NCBI RefSeq assembly: GCF_022385335.1
Contig: NZ_CP092431.1
Location: 7,936,001-8,000,000 of the forward strand
Origin: Streptomyces deccanensis
GTDB taxonomy: Bacteria > Actinomycetota > Actinomycetes > Streptomycetales > Streptomycetaceae
Reading direction: 5' to 3'
DNA: 64,000 nt
In this document: in pieces, positions 1-8,861 of the stretch
Layout: every line of letters begins with the position of its first letter
Numbering within the stretch: the stretch's first letter is position 1
Notes under the pieces: model-generated
What the model was told of the DNA's origin: nothing
Database searches by the model: none
The model's input: only the letters and a program-made list of their open reading frames with translations
Position numbers and translations under genes: made by a program

Positions 1-179
1 ACGAGCAGGCCGGGGTGTGGTGGTCGCCGACCCGTGAGCGCTGCGTGGGGACGCCGGCGTTGGCCCGTGACGCGTACGGGCGGGTCGTGCTCGGGGTGAT
101 CGACGCGGGGGGCGCGTTGCGCGTGGCCCGGCAGAACGACGAGGCGGGACTGGCGTTGGCGCCGGCGGTCGCTGTCTGA
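1..179 (+). CDS. 3' end of an unidentified gene (5' truncated)
   Basis: An open frame enters from the left edge (first full codon at base 3) and stops with TGA at 177-179, giving about 58 residues. The stretch contains WWSPT, then LARDAYGRVVLGVID and LRVARQ. This pattern, a polar loop followed by two short beta strands ending in an arginine-rich strand, resembles one blade of the propeller-like secreted proteins common in streptomycetes, but the fragment is too short to assign a family. It converges on fadB, and a strong hairpin lies between the two stops. Confidence 0.4.
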   Translation, partial: EQAGVWWSPTRERCVGTPALARDAYGRVVLGVIDAGGALRVARQNDEAGLALAPAVAV

Positions 180-219
180 CGGTGCGTGTGCGCCTGCGCG
201 TCTGCCGGGGCGACCACGT

Positions 220-255
220 CAAGAGGGCCCCCGCCCGCAGGCGGAGGCCCTCTTG
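220..255. terminator. Bidirectional terminator between the first gene and fadB
   Basis: Arms CAAGAGGGCC and GGCCCTCTTG are perfect complements, with a GC-rich inner stem CCGCC/GGCGG. It lies between two converging stop codons (179 and 268). Confidence 0.8.
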
Positions 256-267
256 AGGTTCATACGG

Positions 268-2397
268 TCACGCGGGGACCGAAGCCACCCCGGCCTCCAG
301 GAACTTCTTGCCGTTGACGCGCTCGCTGACACCCTCGCGGTCCAGGTACGGCGTGATGCCGCCCAGGTGGAAGGGCCAGCCGGCGCCCGTGATCAGGCAG
401 AGGTCGATGTCCTGTGCCTCGGCGACCACACCCTCGTCGAGCATGAGCCCGATCTCCTGGGCGACGGCGTCGAGCACCCGGGCCCGCACCTGCTCCTCGG
501 ACAGGACGGAGTCGCCCTGCTTGAGGAGCGCGGCGACCTCGGGGTCCAGCTCCGGCTTGCCGGAGTCGTAGACGTAGAAGCCGCGCTTGCCGGCCTTGAC
601 GACCGCGGCGAGGTTCTCGGAGACGGTGAAGCGGTCCGGGAAGGCCCGGTTGAGGGTCTCCGAGACGTGCAGACCGATCGCGGGACCGACCAGCTCCAGC
701 AGGACGAGGGGAGACATCGGCAGGCCCAGGGGCTCCACCGCCTTCTCCGCGACCTCGACCGGCGTGCCCTCGTCGATGACGTTCTGGATCTCGCCCATGA
801 AGCGGGTGAGGATGCGGTTGACGACGAACGCCGGGGCGTCCTTCACCAGCACCGCGGTCTTCTTCAGCTTCTTGGCGACGGCGAAGGCCGTGGCCAGCGA
901 GGCGTCGTCGGTCTGCTCGCCCCGGACGATCTCCAGCAGCGGCAGGATCGCGACCGGGTTGAAGAAGTGGAAGCCCACGACCCGCTCGGGGTTCTTCAGC
1001 TTCGACGCCATCTCGGTCACCGACAGCGAGGAGGTGTTGGTGGCGAGGATCGCGTGCGCCGGGGCGACCGCCTCGACCTCCGCGAACACCTGCTGCTTGA
1101 CGCCGATCTCCTCGAAGACGGCCTCGATGACGAAGTCGGCGTCGGAGAAGCCCTCAGCCTTGTCCAACACACCGGTGACCAGCGCCTTGAGGCGGTTGGC
1201 CTTGTCCTGGTTGATCCGGCCCTTGAGCAGCAGCTTGTCGATCTCGGCGTGGACGTAGCCCACACCCTTGTCGACGCGCTCCTGGTCGATGTCGGTCAGT
1301 ACGACCGGCACCTCCAGGCGACGCAGGAAGAGCAGCGCGAGCTGGGAGGCCATCAGACCGGCGCCGACGACGCCGACCTTGGTGACCGGGCGGGCCAGGT
1401 TCTTGTCCGGGGCACCGGCGGGGCGCTTGCCGCGCTTCTGCACCAGGTTGAAGGCGTAGATCCCGGCACGCAGCTCGCCACCCATGATCAGGTCGGCGAG
1501 GGCGACGTCCTCGGCGTCGAAGCCCTGCTGGAGGTCGCCGTTCTTCGAGGCGGCGATGATGTCCAGCGCGCGGTAGGCGGCCGGGGCCGCGCCGTGCACC
1601 TTGCTGTCGGCGATGAACCGGCCCTTGGCGACGGCCTGGTCCCAGGCCTCACCGCGGTCGATCACCGGGCGGTCGACGACGATCTCGCCCTTGAGGACGG
1701 ACGCCGTCCAGAGCAGCGACTGCTCCAGGAAGTCGGCGCCCTCGAAGAGCGCGTCGGCGATCCCGAGCTCGTAGACCTGCTTGCCCTTGAGCTGCTTGTT
1801 CTGGTTGAGGCTGTTCTCGATGATCACCGAGACGGCCTTGTCCGCACCGATCAGGTTGGGCAGGATCGTGCAGCCGCCCCAGCCCGGGACCAGGCCCAGG
1901 AAGACCTCGGGGAGCGAGAACGCCGGGAGGGCCGCGGAGACGGTCCGGTAGGAGCAGTGCAGACCGACCTCGACGCCACCGCCCATCGCGGCACCGTTGT
2001 AGTACGCGAAGGTGGGGACGGCGAGCGCGGACAGCCGCTTGAAGACCTCGTGGCCGCCCTTGCCGATGGCGAGCGCGTCGTCGTGGTTCTTCAGCAGCTC
2101 GACGCCCTTGAGGTCGGCGCCGACGGCGAAGATGAACGGCTTGCCCGTGACACCGACACCGACGATCTCGCCGGCCGCGGCCTCCTTCTCGACCTGGTCG
2201 ATGGCGGTGTTCAGGTTCGCCAGCGACGCCGGGCCGAAGGTGGTCGGCTTGGTGTGGTCGAAGCCGTTGTCCAGCGTGATGAGCGCGAAGCGCCCGGCGC
2301 CGAACGGCAGGTCGAGGTGGCGTACGTGCGCGGACGTCACGACCTCGTCGGGGAACAGCTCGGCCGCGCCCTTGAGAAGCTCAGCGGTGGTGCTCAC
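268..2397 (-). CDS. fadB: Fatty acid oxidation multifunctional enzyme: enoyl-CoA hydratase / 3-hydroxyacyl-CoA dehydrogenase
   Basis: Cytoplasmic trifunctional-type alpha subunit (709 aa) that hydrates trans-2-enoyl-CoA and oxidises the L-3-hydroxyacyl-CoA to 3-ketoacyl-CoA. The N-terminal third is a crotonase domain with the oxyanion-hole glycines (YYNGAAMGGGVEVGL). A Rossmann NAD-binding domain follows (VGVVGAGLMASQLALLF), then the dehydrogenase signature (VVGFHFFNPVAILPLLEIV) and two C-terminal 3HCDH helical repeats. The GTG start at 2397 overlaps the thiolase stop as GTGA, so the pair is translationally coupled. The open frame extends 24 codons further upstream, but only inside the thiolase gene, and the family begins at the chosen GTG. 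The ketoacyl-CoA product passes to the thiolase encoded just upstream. Confidence 0.95.
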   Translation of the reverse strand: MSTTAELLKGAAELFPDEVVTSAHVRHLDLPFGAGRFALITLDNGFDHTKPTTFGPASLANLNTAIDQVEKEAAAGEIVGVGVTGKPFIFAVGADLKGVELLKNHDDALAIGKGGHEVFKRLSALAVPTFAYYNGAAMGGGVEVGLHCSYRTVSAALPAFSLPEVFLGLVPGWGGCTILPNLIGADKAVSVIIENSLNQNKQLKGKQVYELGIADALFEGADFLEQSLLWTASVLKGEIVVDRPVIDRGEAWDQAVAKGRFIADSKVHGAAPAAYRALDIIAASKNGDLQQGFDAEDVALADLIMGGELRAGIYAFNLVQKRGKRPAGAPDKNLARPVTKVGVVGAGLMASQLALLFLRRLEVPVVLTDIDQERVDKGVGYVHAEIDKLLLKGRINQDKANRLKALVTGVLDKAEGFSDADFVIEAVFEEIGVKQQVFAEVEAVAPAHAILATNTSSLSVTEMASKLKNPERVVGFHFFNPVAILPLLEIVRGEQTDDASLATAFAVAKKLKKTAVLVKDAPAFVVNRILTRFMGEIQNVIDEGTPVEVAEKAVEPLGLPMSPLVLLELVGPAIGLHVSETLNRAFPDRFTVSENLAAVVKAGKRGFYVYDSGKPELDPEVAALLKQGDSVLSEEQVRARVLDAVAQEIGLMLDEGVVAEAQDIDLCLITGAGWPFHLGGITPYLDREGVSERVNGKKFLEAGVASVPA

Positions 2398-3620
2398 TTG
2401 TCGCCTCCGGCGTCCTTGTGGTGCGGGTTCTCCCAGATGACGGTGGCGCCCATGCCGAAGCCGACGCACATGGTGGTGAGGCCGTAGCGGACCTCCGGCT
2501 GCTCCTCGAACTGGCGGGCGAGCTGCGTCATCAGACGCACGCCCGAGGAGGCCAGCGGGTGACCGAAGGCGATGGCGCCGCCGTACTGGTTGACGCGCGC
2601 GTCGTCGTCGGCGATGCCGTAGTGCTCCAGGAAGGCGAGCACCTGGACGGCGAAGGCCTCGTTGATCTCGAACAGGCCGATGTCGGAGATCGACAGGCCC
2701 GCCTGGGCGAGCGCCTTCTCGGTCGCCGGGATCGGGCCGTAGCCCATGACCTCCGGCTCGACACCCGCGAAGGAGTACGAGACGAGGCGCATCTTCACCG
2801 GGAGGTCGTTCTCGCGGGCGAAGTCCTCGGACGCGATGAGCGAGGCGGTGGCGCCGTCGTTCAGCCCGGCCGCGTTACCGGCGGTGACCCGGCCGTGCAC
2901 GCGGAAGGGGGTCTTGAGGCCCGACAGGTTCTCCAGGGTCGTCCCCGGCCGCATCGGCTCGTCGGCGGTGACCAGGCCCCAGCCCGTCTCGCCGGCCTCG
3001 GCGTTGGTGCGGCGCACCGAGATCGGTACCAGGTCGGCCTGGATCTTGCCGTTGGCGTACGCCTTGGCGGCCTTCTCCTGGGAGCGCACGGCATACTCGT
3101 CGGCGCGCTGCTTGGTGATCGTCGGGTAGCGGTCGTGCAGGTTCTCGGCGGTCATGCCCATGAACAGGGCGGACTCGTCGACCAGCTTCTCGCTGACGAA
3201 CCGCGGGTTCGGGTCGACGCCCTCACCCATCGGGTGGCGGCCCATGTGCTCGACACCGCCGGCGATGGCGACGTCGTACGCGCCGAAGGCGACGGAACCG
3301 GCGACCGAGGTGACGGCGGTCAGGGCGCCGGCGCACATCCGGTCGATGGAGTAACCGGGCACCGACTGCGGCAGACCGGCGAGGATGCCGGCCGTGCGGC
3401 CGATGGTGAGGCCCTGGTCACCGATCTGCGTGGTCGCGGCGATGGCGACCTCGTCGATCTTCGCGGGCTCCAGGCCGGGGTTGCGGCGCAGCAGCTCCCG
3501 GATCGCCTTCACGACGAGGTCGTCGGCGCGGGTCTCGTGGTAGATGCCCTTCGGGCCCGCCTTGCCGAACGGGGTGCGGACGCCGTCGACGAAGACGACT
3601 TCCTTGACGGTACGAGGCAC
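2394..3620 (-). CDS. fadA: Acetyl-CoA acyltransferase (3-ketoacyl-CoA thiolase)
   Basis: Beta subunit of the beta-oxidation complex (408 aa), cleaving 3-ketoacyl-CoA with CoA to acetyl-CoA. All thiolase signatures are present: nucleophile Cys96 in DRMCAGALTAVTS, NEAFAVQ, the GGAIAFGHPLASSG histidine motif, and the second catalytic cysteine in TTMCVGFGMGA near the C-terminus. The start is GTG at 3620, preceded by GGAGGAG at 3628-3634. The frame stays open for 85 codons upstream, but that part is not thiolase-like and lies across the palindromic promoter region. First gene of the fadA-fadB operon, probably repressed through the palindrome 50 bp upstream. Confidence 0.95.
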   Translation of the reverse strand: MPRTVKEVVFVDGVRTPFGKAGPKGIYHETRADDLVVKAIRELLRRNPGLEPAKIDEVAIAATTQIGDQGLTIGRTAGILAGLPQSVPGYSIDRMCAGALTAVTSVAGSVAFGAYDVAIAGGVEHMGRHPMGEGVDPNPRFVSEKLVDESALFMGMTAENLHDRYPTITKQRADEYAVRSQEKAAKAYANGKIQADLVPISVRRTNAEAGETGWGLVTADEPMRPGTTLENLSGLKTPFRVHGRVTAGNAAGLNDGATASLIASEDFARENDLPVKMRLVSYSFAGVEPEVMGYGPIPATEKALAQAGLSISDIGLFEINEAFAVQVLAFLEHYGIADDDARVNQYGGAIAFGHPLASSGVRLMTQLARQFEEQPEVRYGLTTMCVGFGMGATVIWENPHHKDAGGDK

Positions 3621-3670
3621 GATGGCTCTCCTCCAGAGGTGCGGGACGGCACTGCTGCGACGCGCAACCG

Positions 3671-3708
3671 CTGAGCGCGCGCTCAGGCCCATGCTACTTG
3701 CGAGTAAC
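3671..3708 (-). promoter_or_regulatory. fadAB promoter region with perfect 16-bp palindrome
   Basis: CTGAGCGCGCGCTCAG at 3671-3686 is its own reverse complement. Just upstream on the minus strand is a -10-like TAGCAT (3691-3696), which would place the start of transcription inside the palindrome. A second, imperfect dyad TACTTGCGAGTA (3695-3706) overlaps the -10. TetR-type acyl-CoA-responsive repressors bind such dyads; the cognate regulator is not in the window. Confidence 0.6.
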
Positions 3709-3787
3709 AGTGCTGCCCACCCCTGGGCGAGGGAGCGGCGAAGGTCACACGCGTTCCCCATGTTACCGCCGGTTACATGCATCGCCC

Positions 3788-3860
3788 TCAGGGGCGCGAG
3801 GCTGTGTCTGATATGCGGCTCCGCCGCGTGGGGGCGACCAGTCGAAACCAACCCGCAGTC
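3788..3860. repeat. Dispersed streptomycete intergenic repeat, copy 1 (long variant)
   Basis: Begins with TCAGGGGCGCGAGG and contains GCGGCTCCGCCGCGTGGG and AACCCGCAG. It matches, in opposite orientation, the copy at 44082-44190, and is a longer relative of the copies near 10.7, 16.5, 21.5 and 47.5 kb. It lies just past the stop of the LacI gene. Confidence 0.7.
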
Positions 3861-3871
3861 CGCCACGGTCC

Positions 3872-4984
3872 TCAAGGAGCAGTCGCAGTGGACCCTCTCG
3901 GAACCAGCACAGGCGTGGCCACCGGATGCGACACCCCGACCTCACCGTCCCCCGCGATCACCCCGAACAACGTCCGCCCCACATCCGCCCCGAACCCGTA
4001 CACGTCATGACTCATCGCGGACAACGTCGGCCGCGTCAACCGGCACAACTGCGAGTCGTCCCACGCCAGCAACGACACCTCCTCCGGCACCCGCACCCCC
4101 ATCTCCGCCGCCACCGACAACCCCGCCACCGCCATGATGTCGTTGTCGTAGACGATCGCCGTAGGACGGTCACCCCGCGCCCCGGTCAGCAGCGACCGTG
4201 TCGCCCGCGCCCCCGCCTCGCCCGAGAAATCGGTCGCCACCTGCCACGCCCCGGCCAGCCGCAACTCCCGCGCCACCTGATCGAACGCCGCCGTACGAAT
4301 GGCCGTGTGCCCCAGCGCGGCAGCGCCCCCCACCCGGGCGATCCGCCGATGCCCCAGCGCCGCCAGATACCGCACCGCCTCCGTCACGGCGGTCGCGTCG
4401 TCCGTCCACACGGACGTGAGCCCGCCGGTCAGCGACGGATGCCCGACGGCCACCACCGGCACCCCCAGCCGCCCCACCGCGGCCACTCTCGGATCGTCCG
4501 CGCGGAAGTCGACGAGGATCGACCCACTGACCTGCCGCCCCCGCCACCACGCGTCCTGGAGCCCCACCTCCTCCTCCAGGGTCCGCACCAGCCGCAGCAG
4601 CAGGGAACAGGACCGCTCGGTCAGCACGCTCTCCACGCCGGAGATGAACTCCATGTAGAACGGTTCGAGCCCGAGCTGCCGGGCGGGCCGGCAGATCGCC
4701 AGCCCCACCACGTCGACCCGCTGACTCGACAACGACCGCGCCGCCAGGTTCGGCGCCCACCCGAGCTGCCGTGCCGCCGCGAAGATCCGGTCCCGTGTGG
4801 CGTCGGCCAGCCCCGGCTTCCGGTTGAACGCGAGCGACACCGCCCCCTTGGACACCCCGGCCAGCGCGGCGACGTCCTTGATGGTCACGCGCGGGATCGA
4901 AGCCGGACCCGACGGCGGAACCGGACCCGACGACGAAGACGGACCCGACGGCGAGGGCGGTGGCGGAGTCGGTGAGGCGCTCAC
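3872..4984 (-). CDS. LacI-family transcriptional repressor of the mannoside locus
   Basis: 370-aa DNA-binding regulator. A Pro/Ser-rich leader of about 30 residues precedes the helix-turn-helix (TIKDVAALAGVSKGAVSLAFNRKPGL, about residues 34-60), followed by the hinge (NLAARSLSSQRVDVVGL) and a periplasmic-binding-protein-like sugar-sensing domain with the family's HRRIARVGG strand. GTG at 4984 overlaps the mannosidase stop (GTGA), so regulator and enzyme are made from one transcript. An internal start nearer the HTH is possible because the leader is unusually long and low in complexity. Likely targets are the two ACCGGT operators at 7384 and 7451, making this an autoregulated, sugar-inducible switch. 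The exact inducer cannot be read from sequence; a mannoside is inferred from the neighbour. Confidence 0.9.
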   Translation of the reverse strand: MSASPTPPPPSPSGPSSSSGPVPPSGPASIPRVTIKDVAALAGVSKGAVSLAFNRKPGLADATRDRIFAAARQLGWAPNLAARSLSSQRVDVVGLAICRPARQLGLEPFYMEFISGVESVLTERSCSLLLRLVRTLEEEVGLQDAWWRGRQVSGSILVDFRADDPRVAAVGRLGVPVVAVGHPSLTGGLTSVWTDDATAVTEAVRYLAALGHRRIARVGGAAALGHTAIRTAAFDQVARELRLAGAWQVATDFSGEAGARATRSLLTGARGDRPTAIVYDNDIMAVAGLSVAAEMGVRVPEEVSLLAWDDSQLCRLTRPTLSAMSHDVYGFGADVGRTLFGVIAGDGEVGVSHPVATPVLVPRGSTATAP

Positions 4985-7374
4985 CGGGCGGGCTCCACGC
5001 AGTACAGCACTCGTCGCACGTCCTCCACGTCCGGCACGCCCTCCAGCCCGTCCACGCCGATCGTCACCCGCTCACCCGGCAGCAGGGTGACCAACCCGGT
5101 GTCGGCCCGCGCCGCCGGCCCCAGCCGGTCCGCCTGCAGCAGCAGGTCCCGCACCAGCGTCCGCGCCGTCACGGTCACCGCACCCGGCCCGACCTCGACC
5201 TCGAACTCCGGTACCGGATAAGGCACTTCACGATCCGACACCGGGAAGTACACCGCCCGCAGCGGCCCCATCCCGTCCCGCCCGTCGGCCACCAGGAACT
5301 CCTTCGCGCCCACGGGCTCCACCTCACGCGGCACCCGCACCTCGGCCACCGTACGCGCGCCGGCGGACACCTCCACCGCCACCTCGGCGACGACGACCCC
5401 CTCCACGGACATCCGCCGCAACCGCAGCCCACCCGGGACCCAGGGCTCACCCGCCTGGTTCACGACGGCCAACACCAGCCCCTCTCGCCGGACTTGCAGC
5501 GTCAGCAGCCGGTCCGCGTACAGCCGGCGCAGCTCGTGGTAGAGCGGCTTCTCCCGGCCGTCCCCGTCGACCGCCGCCCACGAGGTCACCGGCCAGCAGT
5601 CGTTGAGCTGCCACACGACCGTGCCCGCGCACACCGGCCAGTGCGAACGCCAGTGCTCGATCCCGGCGGCGATCGCCCGTGCCTGGTTGACCTGCGTCAG
5701 ATAGTGCCAGCGGTCGAAGTCCCCGTCCGGCACGACGAAATGACGCGCGAGCCCCCGCTCCAGCTTCCCGTTGCCGTCCTCGGCCTTCTGGTGGTGCAGC
5801 ATGCCGGGGGAGTCGGGCGCGAGTTCCTCACCGGGCAGCGCCCGCCGCAGGGTCGCGTACGCGGGCGGCGCCTGCCAACCGAACTCGGCGACGAACCGCG
5901 GCACGTTCGCCCGGTACTCCGCGTAGTCCTCCCGGTTCCACACCTCCCAGGAGTGGTGCGTGCCGTGCGCGGGGTCGTTCGGATGCCGGTCCCACGACCC
6001 CGACCACGGACTGCCCGCCGTGTACGGCCGGGTCGGGTCCAGCTCCGCGACCACCCGCGGCAGCAGCCCCAGGTAGTACCCCTCGCCCCACGACTCCCCG
6101 GCGAGCCGCTCCTCCCAGCCCCAGTCCCGGAACCCCCACAGGTTCTCGTTGTTGCCGTTCCACAGCACCAGCGACGGATGCGGCATCAGCCGGACGACGT
6201 TCTCCCGCGCCTCGGCCTCCACCTCGCCCCGCAGCGGCTGTTCCTCCGGGTAGGCCGCGCACGCGAACGGGAAGTCCTGCCAGACCAGCAGCCCCAGCTC
6301 GTCGCAGACGTCGTAGAAGTCCTCGCTCTCATAGATCCCGCCGCCCCAGATCCGGACGAGATCGACCCCGGCCCCGGCCGCCTGGCGCAGCCGCTCCCGG
6401 TACCGCTCGCGGGTGACGCGGGAGGGGAACACGTCGTCCGGGATCCAGTTCACCCCGCGCGCGAACAGCCGCTCCCCGTTGACCGCGAGGGTGAACCCGG
6501 TCCCGTGCTCGTCGGCGCCCCGGTCCAGCTCCACGGTCCGGAACCCCACCCGCCGACGCCACACATCGAGCGCGTCGCCCTCGCCGTACAGGGTCAACTC
6601 CACCTCGTACAGGGGCTGTTCACCGTAGCCGCGCGGCCACCATAGCTCCACGCCCGGCACCTCCAGCCGGACCGTGCCGCTCGTCCCCTCGACCTCCGCG
6701 GCCGCGGTGACCCCGGCCACCCGGGCCTGAAGCCGCAGCCCCGCCTCGACGGCCGCCCGCTCCACGTCGACGAGCAGCTCCACCCGCCCCGTCGTCCCCT
6801 CGACGGTCACCAGCGGCCGTACGCGGGCGATCCGGGCCGTGGACCACCTCTCCAGCCGAACGGGCCGCCAGATCCCGGCGGTCACGAGAGTCGGCCCCCA
6901 GTCCCAGCCGAAGGAGCACGCCATCTTCCTGATGAACTGGAACGGTTCCGGATAGGCGTTCGGCCGGTCGCCGAGCCGTCTCCGCACCGCCTCGGCCTCG
7001 GCGTACGCGGAGGCGAAGCGCACCGAGAGCAGACCGCTCGTCCCGGTGATGTCGAAGCGGTACGAGCGGTGCATGTTCCGTACCGAGCCGAGCAGTCGGC
7101 CGTCGAGCCGGATCTCGGCGGCGGTGTCGAGCCCGTCGAAGACCAGATCGGTCTGGTCGTGCCCGCCGGCCGCGCCCCCGGGCAGCTCGACCTCGTACGT
7201 CCACTCCCGGCGCCCCACCCACGCCACCTCGTCCTCGTTCCGCCCGAGGAAGGGGTCGGGGATCAGCCCGGCCGCCAGCAGATCGGTGTGCACGCACCCG
7301 GGCACCACGGCGGCGAGCGGTCCCCGCTCGTGCCGGAGGATCCAGCCCTCGGTGAGCGGTGTGGCGTCCAGCAT
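4981..7374 (-). CDS. GH2-family beta-mannosidase
   Basis: 797-aa exo-glycosidase expected to remove beta-1,4-mannose from the non-reducing end of manno-oligosaccharides. No signal peptide is seen, so it is cytoplasmic. Domain order is GH2: N-terminal sugar-binding jelly roll, Ig-like domain, TIM barrel (from about FARGVNWIPDDVF), then C-terminal beta domains. The acid/base is Glu410 in NGNNEN and the nucleophile Glu497 in FVAEFGWQ; both retained. WDWGP and FEIGWDF-type aromatic motifs typical of mannosidases occur (CSFGWDWGP). The ATG at 7374 follows AGGAG; the frame reads 40 codons further upstream, but across the operators and without a ribosome site. Coupled to the downstream LacI gene and divergent from the sugar ABC transporter that should deliver its substrate. 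Confidence 0.88.
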   Translation of the reverse strand: MLDATPLTEGWILRHERGPLAAVVPGCVHTDLLAAGLIPDPFLGRNEDEVAWVGRREWTYEVELPGGAAGGHDQTDLVFDGLDTAAEIRLDGRLLGSVRNMHRSYRFDITGTSGLLSVRFASAYAEAEAVRRRLGDRPNAYPEPFQFIRKMACSFGWDWGPTLVTAGIWRPVRLERWSTARIARVRPLVTVEGTTGRVELLVDVERAAVEAGLRLQARVAGVTAAAEVEGTSGTVRLEVPGVELWWPRGYGEQPLYEVELTLYGEGDALDVWRRRVGFRTVELDRGADEHGTGFTLAVNGERLFARGVNWIPDDVFPSRVTRERYRERLRQAAGAGVDLVRIWGGGIYESEDFYDVCDELGLLVWQDFPFACAAYPEEQPLRGEVEAEARENVVRLMPHPSLVLWNGNNENLWGFRDWGWEERLAGESWGEGYYLGLLPRVVAELDPTRPYTAGSPWSGSWDRHPNDPAHGTHHSWEVWNREDYAEYRANVPRFVAEFGWQAPPAYATLRRALPGEELAPDSPGMLHHQKAEDGNGKLERGLARHFVVPDGDFDRWHYLTQVNQARAIAAGIEHWRSHWPVCAGTVVWQLNDCWPVTSWAAVDGDGREKPLYHELRRLYADRLLTLQVRREGLVLAVVNQAGEPWVPGGLRLRRMSVEGVVVAEVAVEVSAGARTVAEVRVPREVEPVGAKEFLVADGRDGMGPLRAVYFPVSDREVPYPVPEFEVEVGPGAVTVTARTLVRDLLLQADRLGPAARADTGLVTLLPGERVTIGVDGLEGVPDVEDVRRVLYCVEPAR

Positions 7375-7383
7375 GCGCACTCC

Positions 7384-7395
7384 TAAACCGGTCCA
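7384..7395. promoter_or_regulatory. LacI-type operator adjacent to the mannosidase start
   Basis: TAAACCGGTCCA, an imperfect dyad with the central CCGG typical of actinobacterial LacI operators, ten bases upstream of the mannosidase start. It shares ACCGGTYCA with the site at 7451. Confidence 0.55.
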
Positions 7396-7450
7396 GTCAG
7401 TGGTCCGACACGATCGCGAAATCTTTCGGCAGCCTTGGCGAAATAGGGAC

Positions 7451-7462
7451 TTTACCGGTTCA
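7451..7462. promoter_or_regulatory. Second LacI-type operator in the divergent sugar promoter
   Basis: TTTACCGGTTCA, same ACCGGT core and half-site pattern as the site at 7384, 67 bp apart. A -35-like TTGGCG sits at 7435-7440 ahead of the transporter genes, so a bound repressor would block transcription toward them. Confidence 0.55.
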
Positions 7463-7544
7463 GTGAACGGCTGCCAGAGTGCCGAACCAGCCATCCACCA
7501 TCCATCCCACCCGTGCTCGTCCGTCCCGAACGGAGCTGGTGCAC

Positions 7545-8861
7545 ATGAACCACCGGAAGACGCTCACCGGAACACTGCTGGCGGCCGCGCTTCTCGCGTC
7601 GGGCTGCACCGGCGGCGGCGGAAGCTCCAAGGGCGCCGACGCCGAGGCGGCCGACGACCCGGCGCAGGTGTCCGGATCCATCACGGTCCTCACCCACCGG
7701 ACGGACATCGTGCAGGACGGCACGATGCAGAAGTACGCCGACGTCTTCAACAAGACCTATCCGAAGGTGAAGGTGAAGTTCGACGCGATCACCGACTACG
7801 AGGCCGAAGTCAAGATCCGGATGAACACGGACAACTACGGCGACGTGCTCATGATCCCGGCCGTCATCAAGAAGAACGACTACCCGAAGTTCTTCGCCTC
7901 GCTCGGCACCCAGAAGGAGCTGAGCCAGAAGTACCGCTTCACCGACTTCACCGCCGTCGACGGCAAGGTCTACGGCCAGAGCCCGATGGGCGCGGCCCCC
8001 GGCTTCCTCTACAACAAGCGGATCTGGGCCGAGGCCGGCGTCACCGACTGGCCCACCACCCCGGCGGAGTTCCTCACCGCGCTGAAGGCCATCAAGTCCA
8101 AGACCGACGCGGTCCCGTACTACACCAACTTCGCCGCCCAGTGGCCGCTGAGCCAGTGGACCGCCGTGAACGGCTCGGTCAGCTGCGACACCGAGGCCAC
8201 CACCCGGCTCGCCGAGGGCAACCCGTGGGGCGAGGACGGCGAACTGCGCGTCGCCGACCAGCTGTTGTACGACATCGTGCACCAGAAGCTGATCGAGAAG
8301 GACCCGACGACCACCAACTGGGAGAACTCCAAGCCGCAGTTGGCGAAGGGCGAGATCGCGACGGCCTGGCTGGGCAGTTGGGCGGTCATCCAGTTCCGGC
8401 AGGCCGCCGAGAAGGCCGGCGCCGACCCCGACGACATCGGTTTCATGCCGTTCCCCGCCCGCGTCGACGGCAAGGCCTGCGCGACCGTCAACCCCGACTA
8501 CAACCAGGCCGTCAGCATCCACTCCAAGCACAAGGAGGCGGCGCGCGCCTGGGTCGACTGGTTCACCGACAAGTCGGGCTACGCGCAGGACAACCTCTCG
8601 ATCTCCACGCTCAAGGACGCCCCCCTGCCCGAGGTCCTGAAGCCGTACGAGGAGAAGGGCGTCGAACTCATCGAACTCGACGACGCCGAGGGCGCGAAGG
8701 TCAAGGAGATCGACAACGCCTCGGAGGTCGGCATCAACGCGCCCGCCTACCGCCAGGAGCTGGTCGACATCGCCCGGGGCGCCAAGGACGGCGACATCGA
8801 CGACTTCCTCGACGACCTCGGCAAGCGCTGGACCGAGGCAGCGAAGACCGTGGGGTCCTGA
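7545..8861 (+). CDS. Sugar ABC transporter, extracellular solute-binding lipoprotein
   Basis: 438-aa family-1 (MalE-type) binding protein. Residues 1-21 form a lipoprotein signal (basic MNHRK, hydrophobic stretch, lipobox LASGC with Cys21), followed by a Gly/Ser linker, so the mature protein is tethered outside the membrane. The body begins SGSITVLTHRTDIVQDG and contains GAAPGFLYNKRIW and AWLGSWAVIQF, typical of carbohydrate binders. ATG at 7545 has GGAG at 7532; the frame opens 22 codons earlier but that segment would bury the signal peptide. First gene of a three-gene operon whose members overlap (TGATG, then ATGA). No ATPase is encoded here; streptomycetes commonly supply one shared MsiK-type ATPase from elsewhere. 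Confidence 0.92.
   Translation: MNHRKTLTGTLLAAALLASGCTGGGGSSKGADAEAADDPAQVSGSITVLTHRTDIVQDGTMQKYADVFNKTYPKVKVKFDAITDYEAEVKIRMNTDNYGDVLMIPAVIKKNDYPKFFASLGTQKELSQKYRFTDFTAVDGKVYGQSPMGAAPGFLYNKRIWAEAGVTDWPTTPAEFLTALKAIKSKTDAVPYYTNFAAQWPLSQWTAVNGSVSCDTEATTRLAEGNPWGEDGELRVADQLLYDIVHQKLIEKDPTTTNWENSKPQLAKGEIATAWLGSWAVIQFRQAAEKAGADPDDIGFMPFPARVDGKACATVNPDYNQAVSIHSKHKEAARAWVDWFTDKSGYAQDNLSISTLKDAPLPEVLKPYEEKGVELIELDDAEGAKVKEIDNASEVGINAPAYRQELVDIARGAKDGDIDDFLDDLGKRWTEAAKTVGS

Noticed and set aside
253..2487. 744-residue open frame on the plus strand opposite fadB
   Set aside because: Antisense of a clear fadB gene; rich in Asp/Gly/Leu/Arg-type shadow codons and without any family match.
7375..7494. 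N-terminal extension of the mannosidase (40 residues)
   Set aside because: Would cover both LacI operators and lacks a ribosome site; ATG at 7374 follows AGGAG.
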